The notes under the pieces are model-generated. The model saw only the letters and a list, made by a program, of their open reading frames with translations, was not told where the DNA came from and did not search any database. DNA of 64,000 nucleotides from Spirosoma sordidisoli (GTDB lineage: Bacteria > Bacteroidota > Bacteroidia > Cytophagales > Spirosomataceae). The DNA is taken from NCBI RefSeq assembly GCF_004138325.1, contig NZ_SBLB01000001.1:1-64000 (forward strand). Reading direction: 5' to 3'. Position 1 is the first letter of the stretch, and each line of letters opens with the position of its first letter. Shown one piece after another: positions 18,718 to 26,793 of this stretch. A program made the position numbers and the translations under genes.

Positions 18718-20142
18718 TCAGTCTTCGTCGGTCCGGCCAATGCCGAAGGCAACACCGCCGTAGACATCAAGCCCACGGGGCCGGATTCCGTTCGATCCGT
18801 TCCCCACCAGCCCCAGAAAATTGTCAGTACCCAGCCAGGCTGGGCCAACCCGCAGCGAAGCGCCCGCCATCAGCCCCCGGTTGAGATAGAGCACCGGCAG
18901 GGCCACACTCACCAGACGGGTGTCATAGCGGGGCGTGATGGCTAGTAGTGAAGGCTGGTGTACCGACTGCGCACCGGCAGACCGGACATCCTGAAAATAC
19001 GTAATGTTCAGCCCGGCGCCCCGCGGGCTCTGATAATCCCAGGTGAGGTTGAGCGACGTAGGCAGCCCCGTACGAAACTGATTCTGGTCTGGACTACGGC
19101 CCGTGTTGAATTTATCCTGAATGATCCGCGCGATCTGCAGCGTACCGGCCGTGTTATTGAAGTCGCTGCTTCTAAATTGCACGGGCTGTTGCTGCACCGA
19201 CGAATAATCGTATTGTTCGCCTTTGTAGCGTATGCTACCGATGTCGGTCAGGGCCAGCCCAATCTGCCAGGCCGGACTGTCGGTATCGTACTGGCTGATA
19301 TAGGTCAATCCCAGATCGAGCCCGAACCCGCGGCCCGGAGACGATGGACTCAGCAGTGTACTGGGCGTAAGCGTGCGGTTCTGCAAAAAGGTCGTGTAGC
19401 TCAGCGTAGCGTCGAGTCGGTTGACCTCCAGGATGGCGCTGTTCGGCTGGTCAGGATCGGCAATGACGCGATAGTCGAGCCCCCGGTTAATGAGACTTTG
19501 TGCGTTATATCCCAGCAACACCTTGGCCGTAGCTCCCAGCAACAGCCGTCGACCATCGGCTTCGAGTAACGTACCGGCGTAGGTAAGCCCAACTTCCGAA
19601 TAGGTACTGGTATTGACACTAAACTGGTTATCGCTACTCGGTATGCCATACAGGGCACCGTCTTCCAATCCCGCCCGGATTGCGGAGAGCAGAGACTGCG
19701 ACGCGCCCGTCACCTGCCCAATGGCCCGAAAACGGGTGGTTACGGCAAAAGCACTGCCTTCATTGGTTTTGACCAACAGAGAAGGCCCCCGAACCTCTCC
19801 CCACAACGTACCATTTTTGCGTCGACCGTCCAGATTCTCGCTGGTGTAGTCAGACTCGAAGCGCACCGATCCATCGGGTCGCCGGTACTGATCGGGTACA
19901 GTGCCGGTTATCAACCCAAGTAGTGAGAACGGAGCCTGATAGCGAACGTAATTATTGTCGACGTGCAGGTTGGCCACGAAACCGTTCAGGTATACCCGGT
20001 TTTGTGCATCGGCCGCTAAAGCCGGGTTGATATACAGTCGATTGGTACCACCCTGGCGGCTGGTCGATATACCCAGCATATTCTGGGCGAAACTGGCTGT
20101 GGACGTTACAAAAAACGCCCCCAGCATCAGCGAAAACTTCAT
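18718..20142 (-). CDS. Secreted DUF5723-like outer-membrane protein
   Basis: 474 residues from the ATG at 20140-20142, which starts a clean signal peptide (MKFSLMLGAFFVTSTASFAQ); an in-frame ATG 30 bases upstream would put polar residues first. The mature protein opens with MLGISTSRQGGTNRLYINPALAADAQNRVYLN-type text usual for Bacteroidota DUF5723 proteins, and alternating beta-strand patterns run to the end (YGGVAFGIG), suggesting an outer-membrane barrel. Function unknown. It is alone on its transcript as far as spacing shows. Confidence 0.75.
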   Translation of the reverse strand: MKFSLMLGAFFVTSTASFAQNMLGISTSRQGGTNRLYINPALAADAQNRVYLNGFVANLHVDNNYVRYQAPFSLLGLITGTVPDQYRRPDGSVRFESDYTSENLDGRRKNGTLWGEVRGPSLLVKTNEGSAFAVTTRFRAIGQVTGASQSLLSAIRAGLEDGALYGIPSSDNQFSVNTSTYSEVGLTYAGTLLEADGRRLLLGATAKVLLGYNAQSLINRGLDYRVIADPDQPNSAILEVNRLDATLSYTTFLQNRTLTPSTLLSPSSPGRGFGLDLGLTYISQYDTDSPAWQIGLALTDIGSIRYKGEQYDYSSVQQQPVQFRSSDFNNTAGTLQIARIIQDKFNTGRSPDQNQFRTGLPTSLNLTWDYQSPRGAGLNITYFQDVRSAGAQSVHQPSLLAITPRYDTRLVSVALPVLYLNRGLMAGASLRVGPAWLGTDNFLGLVGNGSNGIRPRGLDVYGGVAFGIGRTDED

Positions 20143-20258
20143 GCAGTGGCAGGTTGAATGGGAAACTGTCATGCAAAGTAAACGCGAATTACTGAGGGCT
20201 GTTCGGCTCGTGTCAGTTTTATCGAGTAAGTGGAAACCGAAGTATAACCCAACGAATA

Positions 20259-20282
20259 ATACCTGGTATCATACCAAGGTAT
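20259..20282. repeat. Near-perfect palindrome between nfu and the DUF5723-like gene
   Basis: ATACCTGGTAT (20259-20269), one base, then ATACCAAGGTAT (20271-20282); the arms differ by a single inserted base. Each arm is itself nearly symmetric (ATACC/GGTAT). It lies 27 bases past the nfu stop and about 117 bases before the start of the next minus-strand gene, so it may be a protein-binding site or a hairpin. Confidence 0.5.
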
Positions 20283-20309
20283 ATAAATCCGCGGACCATC
20301 TGGCTCTGG

Positions 20310-20912
20310 TTATACGCCTTCTGCCTCCACCAGTTTCACTTCCGGCACCAGACGGGTCAGCAGATTTTCGATACCTGCTTTGAGGGTCAGCGTAGACGAC
20401 GGGCACCCGCTGCATGAGCCCTGTAGCTGCACTTTCACGGTACCGCTGGGTTCGTCGAATGAATAAAAATTGATAGCTCCTCCATCCGACTCGACCGCCG
20501 GCTTGATATACTGATCCAGTACGGCTTTGATCTTCTGAACCGTTTCGGAGTCCATGTCAAGCTTGGCCGAGTTGGTATCCATCGTACGCTGGGCAAACAC
20601 AGGTTTCTGTTCGCTGAAGTACTCTTTCAGAAACAGCTTCACTTCAAACATCACCTCGTCCCAATCGGTCTCTTCATCTTTGGTTACGGTGATGAAGTTA
20701 GCCGAAATGAACACCCGCCGTACAAAGTCAAACCCAAACAAAGCGACGGCCAGGGGCGAATGCTTGCCATCAACGACCGCTTCGGCGGGGGTGGCATAAT
20801 CGAACGACAGTCCGGCCGGCACAAGCTCAAAATTGACCACGAACTTCATCGAGTTCGGGTTCGGGCTTCCTTCTGTGAAAATGGAAACAGGGCGGTTCAG
20901 TGCAGGATTCAT
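20310..20912 (-). CDS. Nfu-type iron-sulfur carrier (NifU domain protein)
   Basis: 200 residues in two domains: an Nfu N-terminal domain (about 8-95, with FTEGSPNPNSMKF) and a C-terminal NifU domain (about 122-195) with the cluster-binding CSGC (Cys167 and Cys170) in QLQGSCSGCPSSTLTLK. Such proteins carry a 4Fe-4S cluster between dimers and pass it to target enzymes. Both cysteines are present. There is a strong terminator between it and the upstream rpmA gene, so it is transcribed separately. Confidence 0.93.
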   Translation of the reverse strand: MNPALNRPVSIFTEGSPNPNSMKFVVNFELVPAGLSFDYATPAEAVVDGKHSPLAVALFGFDFVRRVFISANFITVTKDEETDWDEVMFEVKLFLKEYFSEQKPVFAQRTMDTNSAKLDMDSETVQKIKAVLDQYIKPAVESDGGAINFYSFDEPSGTVKVQLQGSCSGCPSSTLTLKAGIENLLTRLVPEVKLVEAEGV

Positions 20913-21014
20913 ATCTTATCTGGTTTATAGTCTGGTTTGGCGTACCTGGCCGGCCACCGGAATGGCTGGCGCTGCATGGCTAACAGCCAGGGCGTTTTTT
21001 TAGTTTTTGACCGT

Positions 21015-21047
21015 AAAAAAACCCGCCTGACTAAAGCCAGACGGGTT
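21015..21047 (-). terminator. Intrinsic terminator of rplU-rpmA
   Basis: On the minus strand AACCCGTCTG pairs with CAGGCGGGTT around the loop, followed at once by seven T residues (plus-strand A run 21015-21021). It lies 23 bases after the rpmA stop. Confidence 0.92.
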
Positions 21048-21069
21048 CAATTTCATCGATAAACGTGAC

Positions 21070-21363
21070 TTATTCAGCAGCAACCGGTGCTGTTTCAACA
21101 ACCGACGGACCGGCCGGAACGATGTCAACGTACGAACGGCTATCGCGGCCGGGACGGAACTTAACGGTACCATCGACCAGGGCGAACAGCGTATAGTCTT
21201 TACCCAGACCTACGTTTTTACCCGGATGATGTTTCGTACCGCGCTGACGAACGATGATGTTGCCGGCAATGGCCGACTGGCCACCGAACAGTTTCACACC
21301 CAAGCGTTTGCTGTGCGAATCGCGGCCGTTTTTGGAACTACCTACACCTTTCTTGTGTGCCAT
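21070..21363 (-). CDS. rpmA: 50S ribosomal protein L27
   Basis: 97 residues. The start [16 protein letters not shown] is the L27 signature, followed by [25 protein letters not shown], with the N-terminal tail that reaches the peptidyl-transferase centre. No cleavable leader like that of Firmicutes L27 precedes it. The C-terminus has a short extra Val/Ala-rich tail. Co-transcribed behind rplU with an 80-base gap, the usual order. Confidence 0.98.
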   Translation of the reverse strand: MAHKKGVGSSKNGRDSHSKRLGVKLFGGQSAIAGNIIVRQRGTKHHPGKNVGLGKDYTLFALVDGTVKFRPGRDSRSYVDIVPAGPSVVETAPVAAE

Positions 21364-21443
21364 TTTTCTGGAGTTTTTTTATTTTCAGAGTTTAGCCCGC
21401 CGGAAATTTATTCTCCGGTAGCCGGACTCGAAAACGCAGTACC

Positions 21444-21761
21444 TTAAATAGTGATGTCTTCAATCATGACCTTAGTCAGGTACTGACGATGGCCGTTTTT
21501 CTTTTTGTAGCCTTTACGACGCTTCTTTTTGAAGACGATAACTTTCTCGCCCTTCAAATGCTCGACGATTTTGGCGGATACCGTCGCTCCAGCGACAGTA
21601 GGTGCACCGATGGTGATGCTACCTTCGTTGTCAACCAGAAGAATTTTCACCTGGTCGGAGGCAAGCGCAGCGTCCACATCGCCCTCTAACCGGTGGGTAT
21701 AGATGGAACGACCCTTCTGGATCTTGAATTGCTGCCCTGCGATCTCTACGATTGCGTACAT
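21444..21761 (-). CDS. rplU: 50S ribosomal protein L21
   Basis: 105 residues, normal length. MYAIVEIAGQQFKIQKG at the start and the basic KKKRRKGYKKKNGHRQ block near the end identify L21, which binds 23S rRNA near L20. First gene of the rplU-rpmA operon, with a good promoter match 30 bases upstream. Confidence 0.98.
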   Translation of the reverse strand: MYAIVEIAGQQFKIQKGRSIYTHRLEGDVDAALASDQVKILLVDNEGSITIGAPTVAGATVSAKIVEHLKGEKVIVFKKKRRKGYKKKNGHRQYLTKVMIEDITI

Positions 21762-21790
21762 GATCTGTGTGTAAATTGGAAATTAGGGTG

Positions 21791-21821
21791 CAAAAGTAAT
21801 TTATTTTCGGCACAGACACAA
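21791..21821 (-). promoter_or_regulatory. Bacteroidota-type promoter for rplU-rpmA
   Basis: Minus-strand -7 element TACTTTTG (21791-21798) and -33 TTTG ending at 21819-21821, spacer 20 bases. The start codon of rplU is 29 bases downstream. This is one of the best full matches in the window. Confidence 0.75.
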
Positions 21822-21833
21822 ACAAATGCCGGG

Positions 21834-22283
21834 CTAAATACCTGGTTTTACCGAGGTTTGAATAAGATTAGTGGCACATTTGGCAATAACCTTCCCATCG
21901 GCCGCCACAATCCGGCCTTCGCAGTGAATAATGTTTTTGCCGGCCCGCAGCACCTGAGCCGTGGCCGTTACCGTATCGCCCAGCCGGGCTGCATGCAGAA
22001 AATCGACGTTCAGATTGACCGACGTATAAGCATATTCGCGTCCCAGCGTAAACACGGTCGCCCCGATCAGGTCATCCAGTATGCCGGCAGCCGCCCCGCC
22101 GTGTAGCACACCCGCCGGGTTGGTCATATCTTCCCGGATGGTATAATCAGCCGTAAGCTGTCCCGCTTCGGCGGATCGGATGATTCCGTTGAGCCAGCGG
22201 CCAAACGGCGAAATACTGGCCTGCATGTCGCGCCCGATCATGGAGCGAAATAAATCAAGACGTGGGTTAACGGGATTGTCCAT
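21834..22283 (-). CDS. PaaI-type hotdog thioesterase
   Basis: 149 residues from the ATG at 22281-22283; a second ATG at 22299-22301 lies on top of a -7 promoter element, so the inner start is favoured. Hotdog-fold landmarks: NPAGVLHGGAAAGILDDLIGATVFT with the HGG motif and acidic Asp typical of the PaaI/acyl-CoA thioesterase II-like group, then SVNLNVDFLHAARLGDTVTATAQVLRAG. It should hydrolyse an aryl- or acyl-CoA thioester in the cytoplasm. It is divergent from the ComA-like gene. Confidence 0.88.
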   Translation of the reverse strand: MDNPVNPRLDLFRSMIGRDMQASISPFGRWLNGIIRSAEAGQLTADYTIREDMTNPAGVLHGGAAAGILDDLIGATVFTLGREYAYTSVNLNVDFLHAARLGDTVTATAQVLRAGKNIIHCEGRIVAADGKVIAKCATNLIQTSVKPGI

Positions 22284-22289
22284 ATCCGG

Positions 22290-22297
22290 CAAAAATA
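22290..22297 (-). promoter_or_regulatory. -7 element close to the thioesterase start
   Basis: Minus-strand TATTTTTG is a full TAnnTTTG match, with only six bases between it and the ATG at 22283. No correctly spaced TTG is seen at -33. If used, transcription would start at or next to the start codon. Confidence 0.45.
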
Positions 22298-22347
22298 GCA
22301 CTAAACCAAGCGAAACGCTTATCTGGCTTGATTAATTATGGACTTTC

Positions 22348-22379
22348 TTGGGAGTAATAGACGAGTTATGCTACTTTTG
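22348..22379 (+). promoter_or_regulatory. Bacteroidota-type promoter for the ComA-like gene
   Basis: TTG at 22348-22350, a 21-base spacer, then TACTTTTG (22372-22379). Transcription would begin near 22385, which makes the ATG at 22414 a better start than the TTG at 22348 and leaves little leader for the ATG at 22393. Confidence 0.7.
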
Positions 22380-22413
22380 GGCGATTTTACAGATGCCTAT
22401 TCAATTGAACCGA

Positions 22414-23175
22414 ATGAACTATACGCTTACGCAACTTCCCGACCGTACCGCCAAACCACGTAATAGTGGGCTGACCATGGTTATGGACAAGGGGTTGAGT
22501 CTACGCGAAGTAGAAGACTTTCTGTCCACTTCCGCCGACTACGCTGACATTATCAAACTAGGCTGGGCTACTTCTTTCGTTACCCCTCATCTTAAAGAAA
22601 AACTGGCAATATACCGCTCTGCTGGCTTACCCGTATACTTTGGCGGTACGCTGTTCGAAGCCTTCGTGGTCCGAAAGCAGTTTGACGATTACCGGAAACT
22701 GCTCGACAGGTATGACATGCAGTACGCCGAAGTATCGGACGGATCGATCGAGATGGAGCAGGATGATAAGTGCAACTACATTCGCCAGCTCGCCACCCAG
22801 GTAACGGTACTGTCGGAGGTGGGTTCCAAAGATGAAGCCAAGATCATTCCGCCCTACAAATGGATCCAGCTGATGAAGGCTGAACTGGCGGCTGGCGCCT
22901 GGAAAGTAATCGGCGAGGCCCGCGAAGGGGGTACCGTTGGTCTTTTCCGGTCGAGCGGTGAAGTTCGGCAGGGGCTGGTCGAAGAAATTCTTACCCAGAT
23001 TCCGTTCGAGAGCATTCTGTGGGAAGCTCCCCAGAAAGAGCAGCAGGTCTGGTTTGTCAAACTACTAGGGGCTAACGTTAACCTGGGCAACATTGCTCCC
23101 CACGAGGTCATTCCGCTCGAAACGATCCGGCTAGGACTTCGGGGCGACACTTTTTCCCATTTTCTTGACAAATAA
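22414..23175 (+). CDS. Phosphosulfolactate synthase (ComA family)
   Basis: 253 residues from the ATG at 22414 (MNYTLTQLPDR); the ATG at 22393 is an alternative. The protein matches the ComA/YitD TIM-barrel family: KPRNSGLTMVMDKGLS, DYADIIKLGWATSF, PVYFGGTLFEAF, YAEVSDGSIEM, VLSEVGSKD, VIGEAREGGTVGLF, and the end LGLRGDTF. The family adds sulfite to phosphoenolpyruvate to give phosphosulfolactate, known from coenzyme M synthesis in methanogens. Here coenzyme M is not expected. A route through sulfopyruvate to cysteate for sulfonolipids is an inference. No sulfolactate phosphatase (ComB) or dehydrogenase (ComC) gene adjoins it. A DedA gene follows after 73 bases. Confidence 0.88.
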   Translation: MNYTLTQLPDRTAKPRNSGLTMVMDKGLSLREVEDFLSTSADYADIIKLGWATSFVTPHLKEKLAIYRSAGLPVYFGGTLFEAFVVRKQFDDYRKLLDRYDMQYAEVSDGSIEMEQDDKCNYIRQLATQVTVLSEVGSKDEAKIIPPYKWIQLMKAELAAGAWKVIGEAREGGTVGLFRSSGEVRQGLVEEILTQIPFESILWEAPQKEQQVWFVKLLGANVNLGNIAPHEVIPLETIRLGLRGDTFSHFLDK

Positions 23176-23248
23176 GACCCTGTTTACAGGATTGGATCGC
23201 CTGGCGCGGTCATAGCCTTTCTAAACCTGTAGGCCGAAAACTCCACTT

Positions 23249-23896
23249 ATGGAACTCATCAAATCACTTCTGGATTTCCTGCTTCACTTGGATCGGTACC
23301 TCGACTTGTGGGCTAATGAATACGGGATACTGCTGTATGCCATCCTATTTCTGATTGTATTCACCGAAACGGGTCTGATCGTGATGCCCCTCCTGCCGGG
23401 TGATTCGCTGCTTTTTGCTGCGGGCGCCCTGGCCGCACGAGATACCAATGAATTAAGTGTGTGGGTGATCATTCCGCTGCTGATTGTCGCGGCTCTCCTG
23501 GGTGATAACGTCAACTATTTTGTGGGCAAGTTCCTGGGTAACCGGATCAAATCCCGCGAACGAATCCTGTTCTTTAAGCGCGAGTACATCTCCGAAACCG
23601 AGAAGTTCTATGCAAAATACGGAGGCCGCACGGTCATCATTGCCCGGTTTATCCCGATTGTGCGCACCATTGCGCCTTTCGTTGCCGGCGCAGGCAGCAT
23701 GAACTACGGCACCTATATCCGTTTCTGCATCGTTGGGGCCGTCTTGTGGGTATTCAGCATTACGCTGCTGGGCTTTTTCTTCGGCAACTTCCCCATTGTT
23801 CAGAAAAACTTTGAGCTGGTTGTTTTCGGTATCGTTGGTCTCTCAATCATGCCAATCGTTGTTGAGTTTGCCAAGAAGCGTTTACGCAAAGGGTGA
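23249..23896 (+). CDS. DedA/VTT family membrane protein
   Basis: 215 residues, about five membrane segments. The family signature is clear: TETGLIVMPLLPGDSLLFAAGALA, GDNVNYFVGKFLG, and YGGRTVIIARFIPIVRTIAPFVAGAGSM, holding the conserved acidic and Arg residues of DedA proteins. These act as flippases or transporters affecting undecaprenyl phosphate or phospholipids and envelope integrity. Likely co-transcribed with the ComA-like gene. Confidence 0.92.
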   Translation: MELIKSLLDFLLHLDRYLDLWANEYGILLYAILFLIVFTETGLIVMPLLPGDSLLFAAGALAARDTNELSVWVIIPLLIVAALLGDNVNYFVGKFLGNRIKSRERILFFKREYISETEKFYAKYGGRTVIIARFIPIVRTIAPFVAGAGSMNYGTYIRFCIVGAVLWVFSITLLGFFFGNFPIVQKNFELVVFGIVGLSIMPIVVEFAKKRLRKG

Positions 23897-23901
23897 GTAA
23901 C

Positions 23902-23955
23902 AGGGGTTTTATCGGTGCTTTTGCCCTTTATCCAAAACACCATGATAAAACCCCT
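23902..23955 (+). promoter_or_regulatory. Stem-loop in the aroE leader
   Basis: AGGGGTTTTATC (23902-23913) pairs perfectly with GATAAAACCCCT (23944-23955); GGTG/CACC extends the stem inward past a two-base bulge. The aroE start is seven bases beyond. There is no T run, so it is not a normal terminator. It may control translation or protect the mRNA. Confidence 0.55.
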
Positions 23956-23961
23956 CCTCTC

Positions 23962-24711
23962 ATGCCTCGTTACGGTCTCATCGGGTACCCGCTTACCCAC
24001 TCGTTTTCCCAGCGGTATTTTACCGAGAAATTTGCCCGCGAAGGCATCGCTGACAGCCGGTATGATCTGTTCGAGCTTCCGGCAATTGACGGACTGACCG
24101 ACGTATTACAAACTCCGGATCTACGCGGCCTGAACGTAACGATTCCGCACAAACAGGCCGTACTCCCCTACCTGGACCGGCTCGATGCATCGGCCCGGAA
24201 AGTAGGGGCGGTCAACGTTATCAGGCTCGAACAGGATGGCTCACGTACGGGCTATAATTCCGATTACTACGGCTTCAAGACCTCGCTCAGCAACTGGTTC
24301 TATGAGCTGGGCATCAGCCTTCTGTCCTATAACGGCCAGGCACTCGTGCTGGGGACCGGTGGCGCATCCAAAGCCATAACAGCGGCCCTGACCGACCTGA
24401 AGATTGCTTACCGGCTCGTTTCCCGTCACAAATCGCCCGAGACGATTACCTACGATGAGTTGCCAACCTTTATCCATAATTACCGGCTTATCATCAACTG
24501 CTCACCCGTCGGTACCTATCCGCACACGGACGAAGCACCCGATCTGCCGTACGGGCAAATTACCGACTGGCATCTGTTTTATGACCTGGTCTATAACCCG
24601 GCTGAAACCTTGTTCATGAAGCTGGGACACGAGCGTGGCTGCGCTACCCATAATGGACTGCGTATGCTGGAACTGCAGGCCGAAAAAGCCTGGGAAATCT
24701 GGCAGAGTTAG
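23962..24711 (+). CDS. aroE: Shikimate 5-dehydrogenase
   Basis: 249 residues from the ATG at 23962 (MPRYGLIGYPLTHSFSQRYF); an in-frame GTG at 23893 overlapping the DedA stop would add 23 residues that do not match the family. Motifs: PLTHSFS for shikimate, NVTIPHKQAVLPYLD with catalytic Lys, VGAVNVI, GYNSDYYGF, VLGTGGASKAI for NADPH, and NCSPVGTYP. It reduces 3-dehydroshikimate to shikimate in aromatic amino acid synthesis. The spacer to the DedA gene holds a stem-loop. Confidence 0.96.
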   Translation: MPRYGLIGYPLTHSFSQRYFTEKFAREGIADSRYDLFELPAIDGLTDVLQTPDLRGLNVTIPHKQAVLPYLDRLDASARKVGAVNVIRLEQDGSRTGYNSDYYGFKTSLSNWFYELGISLLSYNGQALVLGTGGASKAITAALTDLKIAYRLVSRHKSPETITYDELPTFIHNYRLIINCSPVGTYPHTDEAPDLPYGQITDWHLFYDLVYNPAETLFMKLGHERGCATHNGLRMLELQAEKAWEIWQS

Positions 24712-24756
24712 TTACTGGCCACGGCCAGCCTGAACGCTACGGCCTGATGCGGCAAT

Positions 24757-25539
24757 TCATAGACAGATATCGCTGAGCCGGTCCTCGTCCATCACGAACA
24801 CGTTGAAGTCGACCCGACCGCGAATACCCTGTACCCAGCCGCTCTGGCTATGCTGCCACAGATAAAGCTGATCAGAATCGTATTGCCGCAGGTGCGTGGT
24901 TGAATAATCCGCAATCCAGAGGGGATAATCGTTGAAGTTGCCCTTAATGTACCGGCGGTACAAATTGCCGTTGGTGTAGATCATGGGCCTAACGTTATAA
25001 TGGTCTTCGATGGCTTCGAGCCACTGCCGCAACCCGTCAATGATGACGACGTCTGATTGCCCGTTTGTGACTTCAAAATCAACGACCGGTACGAAATCGC
25101 CTTCGCCCAGTTCAACCGTCCTGATGAAGTTATTGGCCTGTTTGATGGGGTCGCGGGTAGGGTGGTAAAAGTGGTAGGCGCCCCGACGCAGGTTCGATTT
25201 TCTGGCTTCGCGCCAGTTTTTGGCAAACTGTTTGTCGCTTAAGGTAGCACCTTCTGTGGCTTTGATAAACACAAACTGGAGCCGCACTCCCTCGGCTTCC
25301 ATGTCCCGAACCCGCTTCCAGTTGATTCGGTCATTGTGCCGCGATACGTCGATACCGTGAATACCGAAACGCATGGGAAGCCGAATACCAAAGGCGGATA
25401 CGTGCCGCCAGTCCATCTGGGCTTTCTGTCGCGACCGGAACCACCAGCCAGCCAGCAGCAAAATCAGACTGCCGGCTATCCAAAAGCCATAACGCCGTAA
25501 AATAATCTTACCCAGAACGCGGGACTTCATGCCATTCAA
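24757..25539 (-). CDS. Membrane-anchored GH25 lysozyme
   Basis: 260 residues; a second ATG nine bases inside (25530) is equally possible. One N-terminal membrane helix (about 17-34) is followed by a GH25 (beta/alpha) domain: HGIDVSRHNDRINW, FVFIKATEGATL, RRGAYHFYHP, VPVVDFEV (acidic catalytic residues in DFE), MIYTNGN, PLWIADYS and LWQHSQSGWV. Members cut the MurNAc-GlcNAc bond of peptidoglycan. It would sit on the periplasmic face of the inner membrane, suggesting wall remodelling rather than attack on other cells. Confidence 0.92.
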   Translation of the reverse strand: MNGMKSRVLGKIILRRYGFWIAGSLILLLAGWWFRSRQKAQMDWRHVSAFGIRLPMRFGIHGIDVSRHNDRINWKRVRDMEAEGVRLQFVFIKATEGATLSDKQFAKNWREARKSNLRRGAYHFYHPTRDPIKQANNFIRTVELGEGDFVPVVDFEVTNGQSDVVIIDGLRQWLEAIEDHYNVRPMIYTNGNLYRRYIKGNFNDYPLWIADYSTTHLRQYDSDQLYLWQHSQSGWVQGIRGRVDFNVFVMDEDRLSDICL

Positions 25540-25625
25540 AAACTAGGAGCTCGCAAATTACGGCTTTAAAACGAATGTAGCCCGAACGGCAACGTCCGGG
25601 CTACAGGATGAAGGGCATACTTGAT

Positions 25626-25868
25626 CTAATCGCTGCCTTCCAGTTTAACCACTTTATTATAGAGGCCCAAGATAAGAATGGGAGCTGCCCACTGCCCAAC
25701 CAGCAGCGCTTCATGCCGTTTGCCACTGGCGTAAACAGCCGCTGCGGCTGCCAGGGCCCCCAAGCCACCCCACAGGAACAGGTCAGACGGCAATTTGGCG
25801 GTCTGTTGTTCAATGGCCTCAGCTACTGGTCCCTCATCATGTTGCGGATTCAAATTTCTCTTTGCCAT
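25626..25868 (-). CDS. Small two-helix membrane protein, function unknown
   Basis: 80 residues. A polar N-terminus (MAKRNLNPQHDEGPVAEAIEQQTAKLPS) precedes two hydrophobic segments (DLFLWGGLGALAAAAAVYAS and WAAPILILGLYNKVV) joined by a short basic loop. No family recognised. The ordered amino acid pattern and clean start and stop favour a real gene. Confidence 0.65.
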   Translation of the reverse strand: MAKRNLNPQHDEGPVAEAIEQQTAKLPSDLFLWGGLGALAAAAAVYASGKRHEALLVGQWAAPILILGLYNKVVKLEGSD

Positions 25869-25992
25869 AACGTTGATGTTAGTTTGGTTGCTACAAAATT
25901 CCTAACCGGCAGCCGGGCATATTGTTCAGGGGGCAATCAGCCTGTTTGCCACCGGCAAATCGACTAACCGCCCCCTGAACAGGCACTGTTTA

Positions 25993-26628
25993 TTACTTAT
26001 TTGGCTGCGGGGTAGTGCGCAGATAGGGCTTCACAAACGTTACCCCTTTAGGAAATTTAGCGTCCAGCTGATCGTTGGTTACGGCGGGCGTAACAATCAC
26101 GTCCTCACCGTCCTGCCAGTCGGCGGGAGTTGCTACCTGGTAGTCGGCCGTTAGTTGCAGCGAGTCGATAACCCGCAGCAGCTCGTTGAAATTACGGCCG
26201 GTAGAAGCCGGGTAAGTCAGCGTCAGCTTGATTTTCTTATCCGGTCCGATCACGAATACTGAGCGAACGGTCGCCTTCTCGCTGGCATTCGGATGGATCA
26301 TGTCATAGAGCGTAGCTACGGTCCGGTCGGCATCGGCAATAATTGGGAAATTCACTTCTGATCCAGTTACGTCTTTAATATCTGGCGTCCAGCGGTTGTG
26401 CGAATCGAGATCATCGACCGATACGGCTATCACCTTGACGTTACGCTTACCAAACTCATCTTTGAGCAAAGCTGTCCGGCCCAGCTCTGTGGTACAAACG
26501 GGTGTAAAATCAGCCGGGTGTGAGAACAGCATGCCCCAGGACGTGCCGAGCCATTCGTGAAAGCGAATCCGGCCCTGGGTTGTATCAGCCTCAAAATCAG
26601 GGGCAATGTCTCCTAAGCGAAGTGACAT
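25993..26628 (-). CDS. 1-Cys peroxiredoxin, Prx6 family
   Basis: 211 residues, normal for the long Prx6 type. Peroxidatic Cys45 lies in HPADFTPVCTTELG; SVDDLDSHNRW, the DADRTVATLYDMI block and the C-terminal extension from LQLTADYQVATPADWQDGED to VKPYLR are all typical. No resolving cysteine is present. It reduces hydrogen and organic peroxides in the cytoplasm. Monocistronic by spacing. Confidence 0.95.
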   Translation of the reverse strand: MSLRLGDIAPDFEADTTQGRIRFHEWLGTSWGMLFSHPADFTPVCTTELGRTALLKDEFGKRNVKVIAVSVDDLDSHNRWTPDIKDVTGSEVNFPIIADADRTVATLYDMIHPNASEKATVRSVFVIGPDKKIKLTLTYPASTGRNFNELLRVIDSLQLTADYQVATPADWQDGEDVIVTPAVTNDQLDAKFPKGVTFVKPYLRTTPQPNK

Positions 26629-26751
26629 AAGTTAATGGGGTTTTAGTTAATAAACTCTATCAATTAAATATATTAAACCAAAAAGGATAAAACCGGCTTT
26701 GGACCGGTTTCACAGGGCAAACGTAGAAAAGTTTTGTGGAGTTCGTTCACA

Positions 26752-26782
26752 CCAGAAAGGTCTTTTTTTGGGACCTTTCTGG
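26752..26782. terminator. Inverted repeat downstream of the response regulator gene
   Basis: CCAGAAAGGTC (26752-26762) and GACCTTTCTGG (26772-26782) form a perfect 11-bp stem with a T-rich loop, 12 bases after the stop of the minus-strand regulator gene. The loop rather than the tail holds the T run, so termination strength is uncertain. Confidence 0.55.
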
Positions 26783-26793
26783 CTCATGTATCA

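Noticed and set aside
26689-26710. AACCGG/CCGGTT hairpin near the peroxiredoxin gene
   Set aside because: The stem is short, lacks a T run and lies upstream of the peroxiredoxin start rather than after a gene, so a terminator call is not supported.
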